Positions 43,284 through 52,708 of a DNA stretch of 64,000 nucleotides are shown piece after piece (the first letter of the stretch is position 1; each line of letters starts with the position of its first letter). The notes below the pieces were generated by a model. The model searched no databases. It saw nothing but the letters and a program-made list of their open reading frames with translations, and was not told the origin of the DNA. A program made the translations under genes and the position numbers. Location: positions 33,181 through 97,180 of the forward strand of contig CAVVDR010000025.1 of the NCBI GenBank assembly GCA_963746955.1. The letters are read 5' to 3'. This DNA is from DASQBT01 sp963746955 (GTDB taxonomy: Bacteria; Pseudomonadota; Gammaproteobacteria; Burkholderiales; Thiobacillaceae).

Positions 43284-44996
43284 CTACATATTGGTTACGG
43301 CTTCAACTTCCTCCAGGGAAGTGATGCCTGCCTTGACCTTGAGCAGACCGGCCTGACGCAAATCCATCACGCCCTCGCGTCGTGCCTGGTCGGCAATATC
43401 GACCGAAGTGCCATTCTTCAGAATGATACGGGTCATCTCGTCAGTAATGGGCATTACCTGATAGACGCCGGTGCGGCCCTTGTAGCCGCTGTCCTGGCAA
43501 AGCTCACAGCCGACGGGGCCAAACGGCTGCCAGGTGCCGTCCAGGTCTGCCTCACTGAAACCTGCTGTGAGCAAGGCTTCCGGCGGGATATCTACCGGCC
43601 TCTTGCAGGAACAAAGCTTGCGCGCGAGGCGCTGTGCCGTAATGCAAATGACAGAAGAGGCGACGTTGAACGGCGCCACTCCCATGTTGAGCAGCCGCAT
43701 GAGGGTGCTCGGCGCATCATTGGTATGCACGGTGGACAATACCATATGGCCAGTCTGGGCGGCCTTGATGGCGATATCCGCCGTTTCCAGATCGCGGATT
43801 TCGCCCACCATGATGATGTCCGGGTCCTGGCGCAGAAACGATTTGAGCGCAGTGGCGAAAGTCAGGCCGGCCTTATCGTTTACGTTCACCTGGTTGACGC
43901 CGGCAAGTTGAATTTCGGCCGGATCCTCGGCGGTGGATATATTTACGCCCGGATTGTTGAGGATGTTCAGGCAGGTATAGAGCGACACGGTCTTCCCAGA
44001 ACCCGTTGGACCGGTTACCAGCACCATTCCGTAGGGGCGTTGCACTGCATTGAGCAGCAAATCCTTTTGCCAGGGCTCATAACCCAAGGCCTCGATGCCC
44101 AGCTGCGCACTGGTGGGGTCCAGAATCCGCATGACGATCTTCTCGCCATATAAGGTCGGCAGGGAAGACACCCGAAAATCAATGGTCCGATTCTTGGACA
44201 GCACCAACTTGACCCTGCCATCCTGCGGCACACGCTTTTCCGAGATATCCAGCTTGGAAATGACCTTGATGCGGGACGCGATCTTTTCCTTGATCGCCAG
44301 TGGCGGCTGAGCGATTTCATACAGGATCCCATCGCGCCGATAACGAATACGGTAAAACTTCTCATACGGCTCGAGGTGTATGTCCGATGCCCCGGTATTA
44401 ATGGCATCCAGCATGATCTTCTGCAAATAACGCACCACTGGCGCATCGTCTATTTCAATTCCGCCGGTTTCCTGTGGGGCCGTCGTATCCTCGTCGCTGA
44501 ACTCAAGATTGAGGTCTTCCGTATTCAACACTTCCATGGTGTTGTCCATGGCGGCCTCAACCTTGTCGATCCATTTCGCGAGCTTGTCATCCTCGACCAC
44601 GACGGGCTCGATGGCCAACCCGGTCTGGAACTTGACGTCGTCAAGGGCCAGCAGGTTCGTCGGGTCGGATAACCCAACGAACAGCTTGTTTCCGCGCTGG
44701 AACAGGGCCGCAATCCGGCGCTTCTGCATCAGTTTCGGATCCAGCACACCTTGGGGCGTGGAATCCGGATCCAACGCGTTCAAATCGAGAAAGGGGTAAT
44801 TGAAGGCATGGGCGGCAAACTCCGCCACTTGCAGACTCTTCAGCCGAGTGCTGCGCAGAAGTTCGGGAACAAAGCCATCACGGTTGTTCGCGGCCTGGGA
44901 CACGACAATATCCACTTCGCGTTCAGTAAGCAGCCCCTTGGCAACCAGGGCACGCGCCAAGCCAGTCAGACGGGAAGATACGCCTACAGCAGCCAT
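43284..44996 (-). CDS. pilB: Type IV pilus extension ATPase PilB
   Basis: Hexameric motor for pilus extension. About 570 residues from the ATG at 44996. N-terminal MshEN-type domain, then the GspE core with Walker A TGPTGSGKTVSLYTCLN, Asp box GEIRDLETADIA, Walker B region and the tetracysteine zinc site (CSCKRP and CELCQDSGYKGRTGVY). First gene of the pilBCD-coaE run. The GTG at 45020 would add eight residues. Confidence 0.96.
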   Translation of the reverse strand: MAAVGVSSRLTGLARALVAKGLLTEREVDIVVSQAANNRDGFVPELLRSTRLKSLQVAEFAAHAFNYPFLDLNALDPDSTPQGVLDPKLMQKRRIAALFQRGNKLFVGLSDPTNLLALDDVKFQTGLAIEPVVVEDDKLAKWIDKVEAAMDNTMEVLNTEDLNLEFSDEDTTAPQETGGIEIDDAPVVRYLQKIMLDAINTGASDIHLEPYEKFYRIRYRRDGILYEIAQPPLAIKEKIASRIKVISKLDISEKRVPQDGRVKLVLSKNRTIDFRVSSLPTLYGEKIVMRILDPTSAQLGIEALGYEPWQKDLLLNAVQRPYGMVLVTGPTGSGKTVSLYTCLNILNNPGVNISTAEDPAEIQLAGVNQVNVNDKAGLTFATALKSFLRQDPDIIMVGEIRDLETADIAIKAAQTGHMVLSTVHTNDAPSTLMRLLNMGVAPFNVASSVICITAQRLARKLCSCKRPVDIPPEALLTAGFSEADLDGTWQPFGPVGCELCQDSGYKGRTGVYQVMPITDEMTRIILKNGTSVDIADQARREGVMDLRQAGLLKVKAGITSLEEVEAVTNM

Positions 44997-45058
44997 ATTC
45001 TTTCTATCAGTACGGTTCACGACAATACTATAGCGGTCCTACGCCCCAAAAGTTAACC

Positions 45059-46357
45059 CTAGTCACGATTGGATTCATTATCCGCCGCAATCCGCGCCGC
45101 CGGGTATAGCTTGGCCACTTTCACCACCCGGCCCTGAGTCTGAACGATTTCGATGGGAATTTCCCCGATCTTGACGCTGACCCCCGCCTCCGGAATATCC
45201 TCCAGCCTTTCCAGAATAACGCCGTTCAGCGTGCGCGGTCCATCCAGAGGAAAATCGAGGCCAAGTTTGCGATTCAGGTTCCGCAGCAGAGCGGTCCCTT
45301 CCACCAGCCAGCCACCGTCTTCCGTGGCTCTGAGCCAGCCCAGTTGGCCAGGGGCCTGGGGGGCGAACTCGCCGATCAGTTCTTCCAGGATATCTTCCAG
45401 ACTCAACAAGCCTTGCAGCTCGCCATACTCATCCACCACCAGCGCCAGCCGCTTCCGATTGTCCTGGAAATGCCTGAGCTGGGTGAACAAGGGCGTGCCG
45501 CTAGGCACAAAGTAGGCTTCCAACACGATCGCGCGCAAGGATGCCGCCGTCACCTCCCCTGCCAGGATGGGACGGAGTGCCCGCCTGACATGGAGTATGC
45601 CCACGACGTTATCCGGTGAGCCGTCATAAACCGGCACTCGGGTGTGATGGCTGGTGGAAAGCTGCTGCACCAACCGCGCCGGCTCGTCGGTCAGATCAAG
45701 CGCTTCAATCTGGCTGCGCGGGGTCATCACATCATCCACCGTCACACTTTCCAGGCTCAGCAGATTGAGCAGGATCTCCCGGTGCTTCCCCGGCAGGAGT
45801 CTTCCCGACTCACTCACCAGGGTGCGCAGTTCCTCAACTCCCAGATGTCCCTGCTCCCCGGCTCCATCCTTGCTTAGCCGGAACAGCCTGAGCAGGCCTG
45901 TCACAAACAGGTTGACGAACCAGATCGCCGGATAAAGCAGTTTGCGCAATGGTGCCAGAACGAAGCTGGACGCATATGCAACCTGTTCCGGATAGGTCGC
46001 TCCGGCGACCTTGGGAGTAAGTTCGGCGAATACAAGAATCAGAAATGTGACCGAGAGGGTAGCGAGGGTCAGAGCCAATTCGTCATGGCCAAATAATCTG
46101 AATGAAATCACCGTCACTAGAGCGGCGGAGGCGGAATTCAAGAGATTGCTGCCTATCAGGACGACGCCCAGCAACTCGTCAGTCTTGCTCAGCAACTGCT
46201 GGGTCAGCTTTGCAGCCCGATGTCCCTGGGCCGCCGAAGCTCTCAACCGATAGCGGTTGACAGCCATCATTGCAGTTTCAGCGGCCGAAAAGAACGCGGC
46301 GAGAAGCAGAAAGAGGGCGAGCGTACCAATCAGCACGCCCAAGGAAATATCATCCAA
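45059..46357 (-). CDS. CorC/HlyC-family CNNM and CBS-domain protein
   Basis: 432 residues: N-terminal CNNM (DUF21) region with four transmembrane helices (LIGTLALFLLLAAFFSAAETAMMAVNR), then a CBS pair (about 205-320, VMTPRSQIEALDL, PVYDGSPDNVVGILHVRR), and a C-terminal CorC_HlyC domain (GGWLVEGTALLRNLNRKLG). Implicated in Mg2+/Co2+ efflux. It lies 38 bases after pilB's alternative start region but is probably a separate function. Confidence 0.92.
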   Translation of the reverse strand: MDDISLGVLIGTLALFLLLAAFFSAAETAMMAVNRYRLRASAAQGHRAAKLTQQLLSKTDELLGVVLIGSNLLNSASAALVTVISFRLFGHDELALTLATLSVTFLILVFAELTPKVAGATYPEQVAYASSFVLAPLRKLLYPAIWFVNLFVTGLLRLFRLSKDGAGEQGHLGVEELRTLVSESGRLLPGKHREILLNLLSLESVTVDDVMTPRSQIEALDLTDEPARLVQQLSTSHHTRVPVYDGSPDNVVGILHVRRALRPILAGEVTAASLRAIVLEAYFVPSGTPLFTQLRHFQDNRKRLALVVDEYGELQGLLSLEDILEELIGEFAPQAPGQLGWLRATEDGGWLVEGTALLRNLNRKLGLDFPLDGPRTLNGVILERLEDIPEAGVSVKIGEIPIEIVQTQGRVVKVAKLYPAARIAADNESNRD

Positions 46358-46436
46358 GGCGGATAGGGTTGGTGTTGGGGGGCTTAACCAGTCTTGGCAA
46401 GCTTCGCCGGTCTGTCAAGCCTTTGAAGCCTGCAAT

Positions 46437-47237
46437 TCAATGATGCAGCAGGACTTGTGCAACAAATTTGCTTACTACATAAGCCAGAAACAGCAAGCCA
46501 AATCCCGCTATGGTCCAGCGCAGCGCCATCCGACCGCGCCAGCCGCGCCAGTGCCGGCCCGCCAGGAGAATGCCAAACACCACCCAGGACAACACGGCAA
46601 AGACCGTCTTGTGGGTGAAAGGCATGGCACGGCCAAACACCTCCTCGGAAAAAAAGATGCCGCTCGCCAAGGCCAGCGTCAGCAGTACGTAGCCGGACCA
46701 GATCAGCCTGAACAAGACGGTTTCCAGGGTCAATAAGGGTGGCAGCCCCGACATTCCCCCCTCCGCCCCCCTGTGCAAACGTTTTTCGAACGCCGCCATG
46801 AAAACCGCCTGCAATGCCGCAATCAACAACAGGCTGAAAGACAGCAAGGAGACGACAAGATGGGCGCGGAAGCCCGGCAGATTGGAAAACGGCACCGGGC
46901 GCACATCGGGAAAAATCAGCGGCATCAACACGCCAACCGCCGCCAGCGTCGTCACCCAAGCCTGCACGCCGGGCAGGACGTAACGAAAACTGGCCAGCCC
47001 GTAAACCAGCGCGGAAAGCCACAGCAGAAGTGAAACGGCGTTGCCAAATCCAAGGTGCACGGCGCCCTTGCCAAGCACGCTGACCCCAAGCAAGCCGGCG
47101 TGCATCAGCAGGGCCGCCAGCATCAGCATGGACACCCAAAGGGAAACGCCTCGGACGCCCGCATGGCGGAAAAACTGCCAGGCAATCAAGCCATAGCAGC
47201 CGGAGGTTACAATGGAAACGGCCAGAAAATAGGGCAT
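46437..47237 (-). CDS. CcsA/YpjD-type cytochrome c assembly membrane protein
   Basis: 266 residues with about eight transmembrane helices and a conserved His/Trp-rich CcsA pattern: LWLSALVYGLASFRYVLPG, RAHLVVSLLSFSLLLIAALQ, HKTVFAVLSWVVFGILLAGR and WRGRMALRWTIAGFGLLFLAY. The YpjD-type branch is commonly beside ffh in proteobacteria, as here. Role in haem export or c-type assembly is inferred from family. Confidence 0.88.
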   Translation of the reverse strand: MPYFLAVSIVTSGCYGLIAWQFFRHAGVRGVSLWVSMLMLAALLMHAGLLGVSVLGKGAVHLGFGNAVSLLLWLSALVYGLASFRYVLPGVQAWVTTLAAVGVLMPLIFPDVRPVPFSNLPGFRAHLVVSLLSFSLLLIAALQAVFMAAFEKRLHRGAEGGMSGLPPLLTLETVLFRLIWSGYVLLTLALASGIFFSEEVFGRAMPFTHKTVFAVLSWVVFGILLAGRHWRGWRGRMALRWTIAGFGLLFLAYVVSKFVAQVLLHH

Positions 47238-47307
47238 TAGTTAAAATAGATGAGTGGGCGCCCCTATTATCCAACGGGCGCCGCGTGAATGCTACCCAAG
47301 GAACCCC

Positions 47308-48651
47308 GTGTTTGAAAACCTGACTGGCCGCCTGTCATCTGTCGTCAAAACCCTGAGGGGCCAGGCTCGCATCACCGAAGCGAACGTTAAGGACACTCTC
47401 AGGCAGGTGCGCATGGCGCTGCTGGAAGCCGATGTTGCCCTGCCAGTGGTCAAGCAATTTATCGAAGAAGTCAGGACCAAGGCACTTGGCGCGGGTGTGA
47501 TGCACAGCCTCACTCCCGGCCAAGCCCTGATCGGGATTGTGCATGACGAACTGACCCAGATCATGGGCGGACAGGCCGCCGATCTGGATCTGGCCGCCGA
47601 GCCACCCGCTGTCATTCTAATGGCGGGACTGCAGGGCTCGGGCAAGACCACCACTTCCGCCAAACTGGCGCTATTGCTCAAGGGGCGAAAGAAGAAAGTC
47701 CTGCTTGCCTCCTGCGATGTCTACCGCCCTGCCGCCATCGACCAGTTGCGCCAACTCGGAACGCAGCTTGAAGTCACGTTCTTTGAGGCCAACGGGCTGG
47801 ATTCCCCCCTGGACATCGCGCGCGCCGCGCAGGATCACGCGAAAAGACAGTTCTTTGATGTCCTGATCGTCGACACCGCCGGCCGGCTCGCCATCGACGA
47901 AGCCATGATGGCGGAAGTCAAGGCATTGCACGCCGCCCTCAAGCCGGTGGAAACACTCTTTGTGGTCGATTCCATGCAGGGACAAGACGCTGTCAATGTC
48001 GCCAAGGCATTCAACGAAGCCTTGCCGCTGACCGGGGTGGTGCTAACCAAGCTGGATGGCGACGCCCGGGGCGGGGCGGCTTTGTCGGTCCGCCACATTA
48101 CCGGCAAGCCGATCAAATTCGCTGGAGTGGGTGAAAAACCCAATGGCCTGGAAGCCTTCCATCCCGAACGCATGGCCTCTCGGATCTTGGGGATGGGCGA
48201 TGTGCTGTCGCTCATCGAACACGCGCAGACCTCGGTGGACATGGTGGAAGCCAAGAAACTTGCCGACAAGGTCAAGAAAGGCAGGAGCTTCGATCTGGAA
48301 GATTTCAAGAGCCAGATCATCCAGATGAAGAAGATGGGGGGCTTGTCCGCGCTCATGGACAAGCTTCCGGGCGCAGGCCGGATGCCGCAGCTCAATGGCA
48401 ATGAAGACAAGGCCATCAACCGGGTGGAAGGCATCATCAACTCCATGACCCGACAGGAACGCCAGAAACCCGAACTCCTCAAGGCGTCGCGCAAGCGCCG
48501 CATCGCCGCCGGCGCGGGTGTATCCGTGCAGGAAGTCAACAAGTTGCTCAACCAGTTCGAGCAAGCGCAAAAGATGATGAAAATGATGTCCAAGGGCGGC
48601 CTGGGAAAGATGATGCGTGGGATGAAGGGCATGATGCCGGGCGCCAAGTAG
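47308..48651 (+). CDS. ffh: Signal recognition particle protein Ffh
   Basis: GTPase of the signal recognition particle for cotranslational membrane targeting. 447 residues from GTG at 47308 (AAGGAA upstream), giving the start FENLTGRLSSVVKTLRG. P-loop GLQGSGKTTTSAKLALLLKG at about 107-126, DTAGR near 193, TKLDGDARGG near 250, and a Met-rich M domain with KMMKMMSKGGLGKMMRGMKG at the C-terminus. It is normally followed directly by rpsP; here a 3.3-kb interval intervenes. Confidence 0.97.
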   Translation: MFENLTGRLSSVVKTLRGQARITEANVKDTLRQVRMALLEADVALPVVKQFIEEVRTKALGAGVMHSLTPGQALIGIVHDELTQIMGGQAADLDLAAEPPAVILMAGLQGSGKTTTSAKLALLLKGRKKKVLLASCDVYRPAAIDQLRQLGTQLEVTFFEANGLDSPLDIARAAQDHAKRQFFDVLIVDTAGRLAIDEAMMAEVKALHAALKPVETLFVVDSMQGQDAVNVAKAFNEALPLTGVVLTKLDGDARGGAALSVRHITGKPIKFAGVGEKPNGLEAFHPERMASRILGMGDVLSLIEHAQTSVDMVEAKKLADKVKKGRSFDLEDFKSQIIQMKKMGGLSALMDKLPGAGRMPQLNGNEDKAINRVEGIINSMTRQERQKPELLKASRKRRIAAGAGVSVQEVNKLLNQFEQAQKMMKMMSKGGLGKMMRGMKGMMPGAK

Positions 48652-50440
48652 CCCTGGTCGCAATATATATGAAGAAGGGATATAGCGCAAAAAGAAAGAA
48701 AAAGAAGAAAAAAGAAAAAAAAAAAAGGAGGAAAGGGTAGAGAAAGAGGGCAATAAAGCAATAAGTAAGTAAGAAAAAGATAGAAAAGTAAGAGAGTAGA
48801 ATGAAGCATCGACTTGATCGCCTAAAGGCTAAACGCGGAGAGAAGCTAACAAAAAAATGTGACGAATGAGATAATTAAAGGAAAGAGGAAGGAAGGAATA
48901 TAAGAGAAAAAAAAAAAGAGAGATAGGATACCTCCCTATGCGACTTACTTCTTTACAGTACACGACTTAATCTTATCTAAGTATCTGTAATGCGCACTGC
49001 ATAACCTTGCATCTAGTGCCGCCTTGATGGCCTCGACTCCTGCTCAATATTACAATGCACCACTATCACCACATACCGGCACCACGGTTCTATATATAAT
49101 GCTTCTACATATAGATATAAAAAGTGTAAAGAAAAAATAAATAGGATATCACTGAAATGATCACAAAGATTAGTGAAATTCTTTGGTTACGTTCTATAAA
49201 TTTCCTATAACAAAAGCAAAGATAAATTCAAATAACGTTTTATATACAACTTAACCATAATAAAACATATTTCTCACAAAAATGAAACAATATATATCCT
49301 TATAATCTAAAAAAAATTTAATATATAACTCTAAAAATCAATCATATTTCCATAATAGTAAAAGAGTAATATCAACAGCATCCTAACCTATCTTAATAAT
49401 CTATAACCTTAATAACCGTTAAAAACTTAGTTTCTTTATCAATTTCAATGAAAAAATAAAAAAAAATATGAGAAAAAAGATATAAAAAAAAGAGAAAAAA
49501 TAAAAAGAGATATATAATATTTTTTTTAAGAATATAAAAAATTTTAAAAAAGAAGAAAAATAAATAATAGATAATATATTTTAAAAAATCTTTTATATAT
49601 TACTTTTCACTCTTATAAAATACTTCTATAGACTCTAAAATACTACAACCTAATAACATTTATTTACCTCTTTATACGCTTCTTACACCCTTATTTTTCT
49701 ATAACACTAATTTTCTTATACTCACCACCTAATCCTCTTTCAACTCAAACCTAAATCAAAAACTAGATAAGACTTCTTTGCTCTCTCATTACCACCTAAA
49801 TCGCTCTTACAGATAAATCTGTCCCAATACTCGAAAAGATACTCTGAAAAGAATTTAAAAAAAATAGTGTTTCTATTTTGACATCAAAAAGAATGTTTAT
49901 AGCAATTCCACACATAGCTTATATAAAAATAAAGATCTCTATACGATGATCTCTGTTTGCTCAGTATTCAAGTACCAATAAACTTGTATCAATAGATATA
50001 AACGCCTCTGTTTTGACGACAATATCTGACTTACGACGCGCATCTAAATTTTACTCTTTTCGTCTCTCTGATCCTATCTACTCTACTTAATTCATCTCTT
50101 AAAAAAAAAAGATAAATAATAAGACTATTAAATGAAGCTTTTAAAAATGATTAGAAAATAGCTATTGAAAGATGATTTAGAGGGATTTACTCTCTTCTTC
50201 AAGTAGCTTTCACACATTATCAATTCATACTGAACTCCCTTCTGTGCACTACAAAAAAATAAAGAAGAAAAAAAGAAAGAGATAGATAAAGAGAAAGAGA
50301 TGTGAATAGATTAGTTTTATAAAGAGATTATTGATTCCTAAAACACATTAAAAATAAATTAGAAGATCTTTTTGTGAAGAAATTCTCGCTCTATCAAGAA
50401 GACTAGGATGATAAGAGAGAATTCTAGTTGTGCTTTGAGC
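48652..50440. other. Very AT-rich low-complexity interval, no genes
   Basis: About 1.8 kb with base composition strikingly different from its surroundings: purine runs (12 A at 48715-48726, many AAAGA/GAAAA units), then AT stretches such as 49480-49620. No frame of useful length, RNA gene or regular repeat was found. It starts within about 15 bases of the ffh stop and passes into transposase remnants. The texture resembles unreliable consensus as much as biological sequence. Confidence 0.7.
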
Positions 50441-50483
50441 CACTACACAGAAACGCTGAGTTTCGATAAGACTGTGTTCGATC

Positions 50484-51187
50484 TCAAATAAAGAAGAAAT
50501 ATGATGTTTGCTGATCTTGGAACTGAAGCGCGATGTCTGTCTGGAGAGTCGCTAGATTGCCTTTGACTGTGAAGTGATAATGCGCCTGACGCTGCACCAG
50601 ATAGATCGCCAGTTTGCGTTGCGTCACAGAGCATCGGCGGTGATGTCTTTGCTGGAGATGTCGATTCCATCTAGCAGCGAAATGAACATCTCGATTTCAT
50701 TGGTTTGCTTGGTTTCTACCTCACCCGCTACGGGCAAAGTGCCGACTTTTTTTGGGTGTAGCACAAGGCGGTTTCATGCCCGACCCTCATGTGTGACTTA
50801 CTGTCCCTGTTCGTCGATGGCATTGCACATGGTCTTGCCATCGATAGCGAAGTTAAGGTCTTCCTGGCCGAAGGCCGCATTCCAGTGTTGGAGCGCACGG
50901 TAGAGCAGGGCTGGATCGACACGGACCAGTACATCACGAATGATGTTCTCGCTGAGAACGAGGTAACGGCTCTGTTCGAGAAGACAGCCAAAGCGTTCAC
51001 GGGATTAGGAGATAAGGTAGATAGCTCATATAGAGATGGCTTTGTAGATGAGCATCTAGCACAAGATAGCTACAGAGGAGATTATAAGCAACACAGGGAG
51101 TAGATGACGATGGCTTTGGGAGAGGCGGGGATCGGGGATATCGTAGAAGAAATTCGGCAGGCTGCGCATCTGTTCAGCGGTGAGCAT
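50484..51187 (-). pseudogene. ISAs1-family transposase remnant (frameshifted)
   Basis: Family segments in successive frames: MRSLPNFFYDIPDPRLSQ and HRHLLPVLLIISS (start at 51169), ENIIRDVLVRVDPALLYRAL and QHWNAAFGQEDLNFAIDGKT followed by MCNAIDEQGQ (about 50801-50970), HETALCYTQKK with loss of frame, DGIDISSKDITADAL and LAIYLVQRQAHYHFTVKG (about 50530-50680). Catalytic-core DG and the HYHFTVKGN region are recognisable. At least four frame changes and several stops; ends near 50484 in foreign sequence. Confidence 0.75.
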
Positions 51188-51239
51188 GATCTTGGAGGCT
51201 CCTGTGAGTTGAAGCTGCGTTCGGTCGGGGTGAGTCAAG

Positions 51240-51810
51240 TGCGCCTGAGGATTGCGACATAGTGGAAGAACAAAGACTAGCTTGGGAGAGTCAGCGTCCG
51301 CGCTATAGCTGTCCCGGGTCTGTCGATACCCTTGGGTCAATCCCAGTAAAGCCACTTGGAGGCACGATAGACGCCACCATGGAACTGGCGGGGGTCGACA
51401 AACGTCTACAGTAGCAGCAACGGATGACTAAAGCGTGCCTGCCAATCACAGACAACTCGGCGTTCGGTCAGCGACAGGACGCGTGAACCGACGTTAGGCC
51501 GGTGCCAATCGAGCAGAATCAAGAAGAGACTGTTGTTGGCGATCAGCTAGAGTCGCCCATACTGCAAGCGAAAGTTCCATCCGATCCAGCGATCACGAAC
51601 GCCGCATTTCAGCGCCGCCGCCGACATGCTCAGTTGCGCCACTCATTGCTCGTGACAGGTCGCAACGTACCACACCGTATCGCTAATCTTCGGTACATAG
51701 CCAAGATAATGGTAGCGCGCTATATGCTCTTGGTAGCGCGCCTCCTCGCTTCGCTCCACAGGACGTACTTGGAGCTCACAGAGCACTTCTCTTCAGAATT
51801 CGTCTGATTC
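51240..51810 (-). pseudogene. DUF4338 (DruA-like) protein remnant with three in-frame stops
   Basis: One frame reads ELQVRPVERSEEARYQEHI, GYVPKISDTVWYVATC, SMSAAALKCGVRDRWIGWNF, DWHRPNVGSRVLSLTERR, SHPLLLL, TFVDPRQFHGGVYRASKW, matching the DUF4338 proteins carried by ISAs1-type elements. It is broken by TGA at 51645-51643 (Trp expected), TAG at 51549-51547 and TAG at 51408-51406 (Glu expected), plus a frameshift near 51340. Then TQGYRQTRDSYSADADSPK continues into the transposase. Confidence 0.7.
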
Positions 51811-51901
51811 CATTCCACGTCTTATACAGGGAATGTTTGACTATGTATAGTTAGATAGGTTAACCTGTTATTTTTAGAATGATTCTCGGGAGAAAAAGCC
51901 T

Positions 51902-51931
51902 CTGGCAAAGCAGCGTTTTTTCGCTTACAAT
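51902..51931 (+). promoter_or_regulatory. Putative sigma-70 promoter of the rpsP operon
   Basis: CTGGCA (51902-51907), an 18-base spacer and TACAAT (51926-51931), 36 bases upstream of the rpsP start. Four of six and five of six matches to consensus. Its presence marks the point where normal-looking sequence resumes after the anomalous interval. Confidence 0.5.
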
Positions 51932-51966
51932 TTGCCGTTTTCCGATTTATATACTGGATCAAGACC

Positions 51967-52218
51967 ATGGTTGTCATTCGCCTTACCCGTGGCGGCGCAA
52001 AAAACCGCCCCTACTACAACGTGGTGGTGGCCGATTCCCGTTGCCGCCGGGATGGACGCTTCATCGAGCGGCTGGGTTTCCACAATCCGGTCGCACGGGA
52101 AGGAACCGAGGGCACCCGCATCGACCTGGCCCGCATCGACCATTGGGTCAAGAACGGCGCCCAACTGTCCGAAACGGTGGCCCGCCTGGTCAAAGAGCGG
52201 ACCAAGGCATCTGCCTGA
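51967..52218 (+). CDS. rpsP: 30S ribosomal protein S16
   Basis: 83-residue S16: MVVIRLTRGGAKNRPYYNVV, RRDGRFIERLGFHNPVAR and the basic-Ala tail. First of the rpsP-rimM-trmD-rplS operon and 10 bases from rimM. Upstream promoter-like elements suggest it can be expressed independently of ffh. Confidence 0.97.
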   Translation: MVVIRLTRGGAKNRPYYNVVVADSRCRRDGRFIERLGFHNPVAREGTEGTRIDLARIDHWVKNGAQLSETVARLVKERTKASA

Positions 52219-52228
52219 TCGGGTAGTC

Positions 52229-52708
52229 ATGGGGCGCGTCGGCGCCCCTTTCGGCATTAAGGGCTGGATCAAGGTTCAGCCCTACACCGAAAGCCTCGAC
52301 AACCTGTTTGACTATGACGTCTGGCAGATCAATCAGGGCGCGGCATGGCAGGATTTTGAGGTCGAGGAAGCCGCCATTCATGGTGACGGGCTGATTGCCA
52401 AACTAGCCGGGATAGAAGAAAGGGATCAGGCTTTCGCCCTGCGTGGTAAGGAAATCGCGGTCAACCGGGAACAACTTCCTGAACCAGCGACAGGTGAATA
52501 CTACTGGAACGACCTGATCGGCATGGCAGTGTTCAACCGGGAAGGCGTGGTGCTTGGCCAGGTGACCGGGCTGATGGAAACCGGCAGCCATGACGTGCTG
52601 GTGGTAAAAGGCGAGCGGGAAAGGCTGATTCCATTTGCGGATGCATACGTTGCGCGCGTGGATCAGTTGGGCAGGCGAATCGAAGTGGATTGGGAGCTGG
52701 ACTGGTGA
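52229..52708 (+). CDS. rimM: 16S rRNA processing protein RimM
   Basis: Assembly factor for the 30S head that binds S19. 159 residues from the ATG at 52229: N-terminal RimM domain (GRVGAPFGIKGWIKVQPYTE, ALRGKEIAVNREQLP) then a PRC-barrel (YYWNDLIGMAVFNREG, GLMETGSHDVLVVKGE, LIPFADAYV). Slightly short at the N-terminus, so a non-ATG start just upstream is possible. The stop overlaps the trmD GTG start. Confidence 0.95.
   Translation: MGRVGAPFGIKGWIKVQPYTESLDNLFDYDVWQINQGAAWQDFEVEEAAIHGDGLIAKLAGIEERDQAFALRGKEIAVNREQLPEPATGEYYWNDLIGMAVFNREGVVLGQVTGLMETGSHDVLVVKGERERLIPFADAYVARVDQLGRRIEVDWELDW

Larger units (their letters stand above)
50484..51810 (-). mobile_element. Degraded ISAs1-family element with DUF4338 (DruA-like) gene
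   Basis: Reading the minus strand gives a DUF4338-type coding segment running directly into an ISAs1-type transposase, a pairing known from ISAs1/H-repeat-associated elements. Both parts have multiple stops and frameshifts. No terminal inverted repeats or target duplication could be identified, and the transposase 3' third is replaced by AT-rich sequence. Confidence 0.75.

Noticed and set aside
47835..48809. 324-codon minus-strand frame over the 3' part of ffh
   Set aside because: Shadow of ffh; its composition is antisense-like and it runs into the low-complexity region.
48652..50440. CRISPR array or plasmid origin in the AT-rich interval
   Set aside because: No regular repeat-spacer units, no iterons and no rep gene; runs are irregular purine/AT tracts.
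50484..51810. Druantia-type defence system
   Set aside because: Only one DruA-like remnant, fused to a transposase and full of stops; no DruB-E genes nearby.
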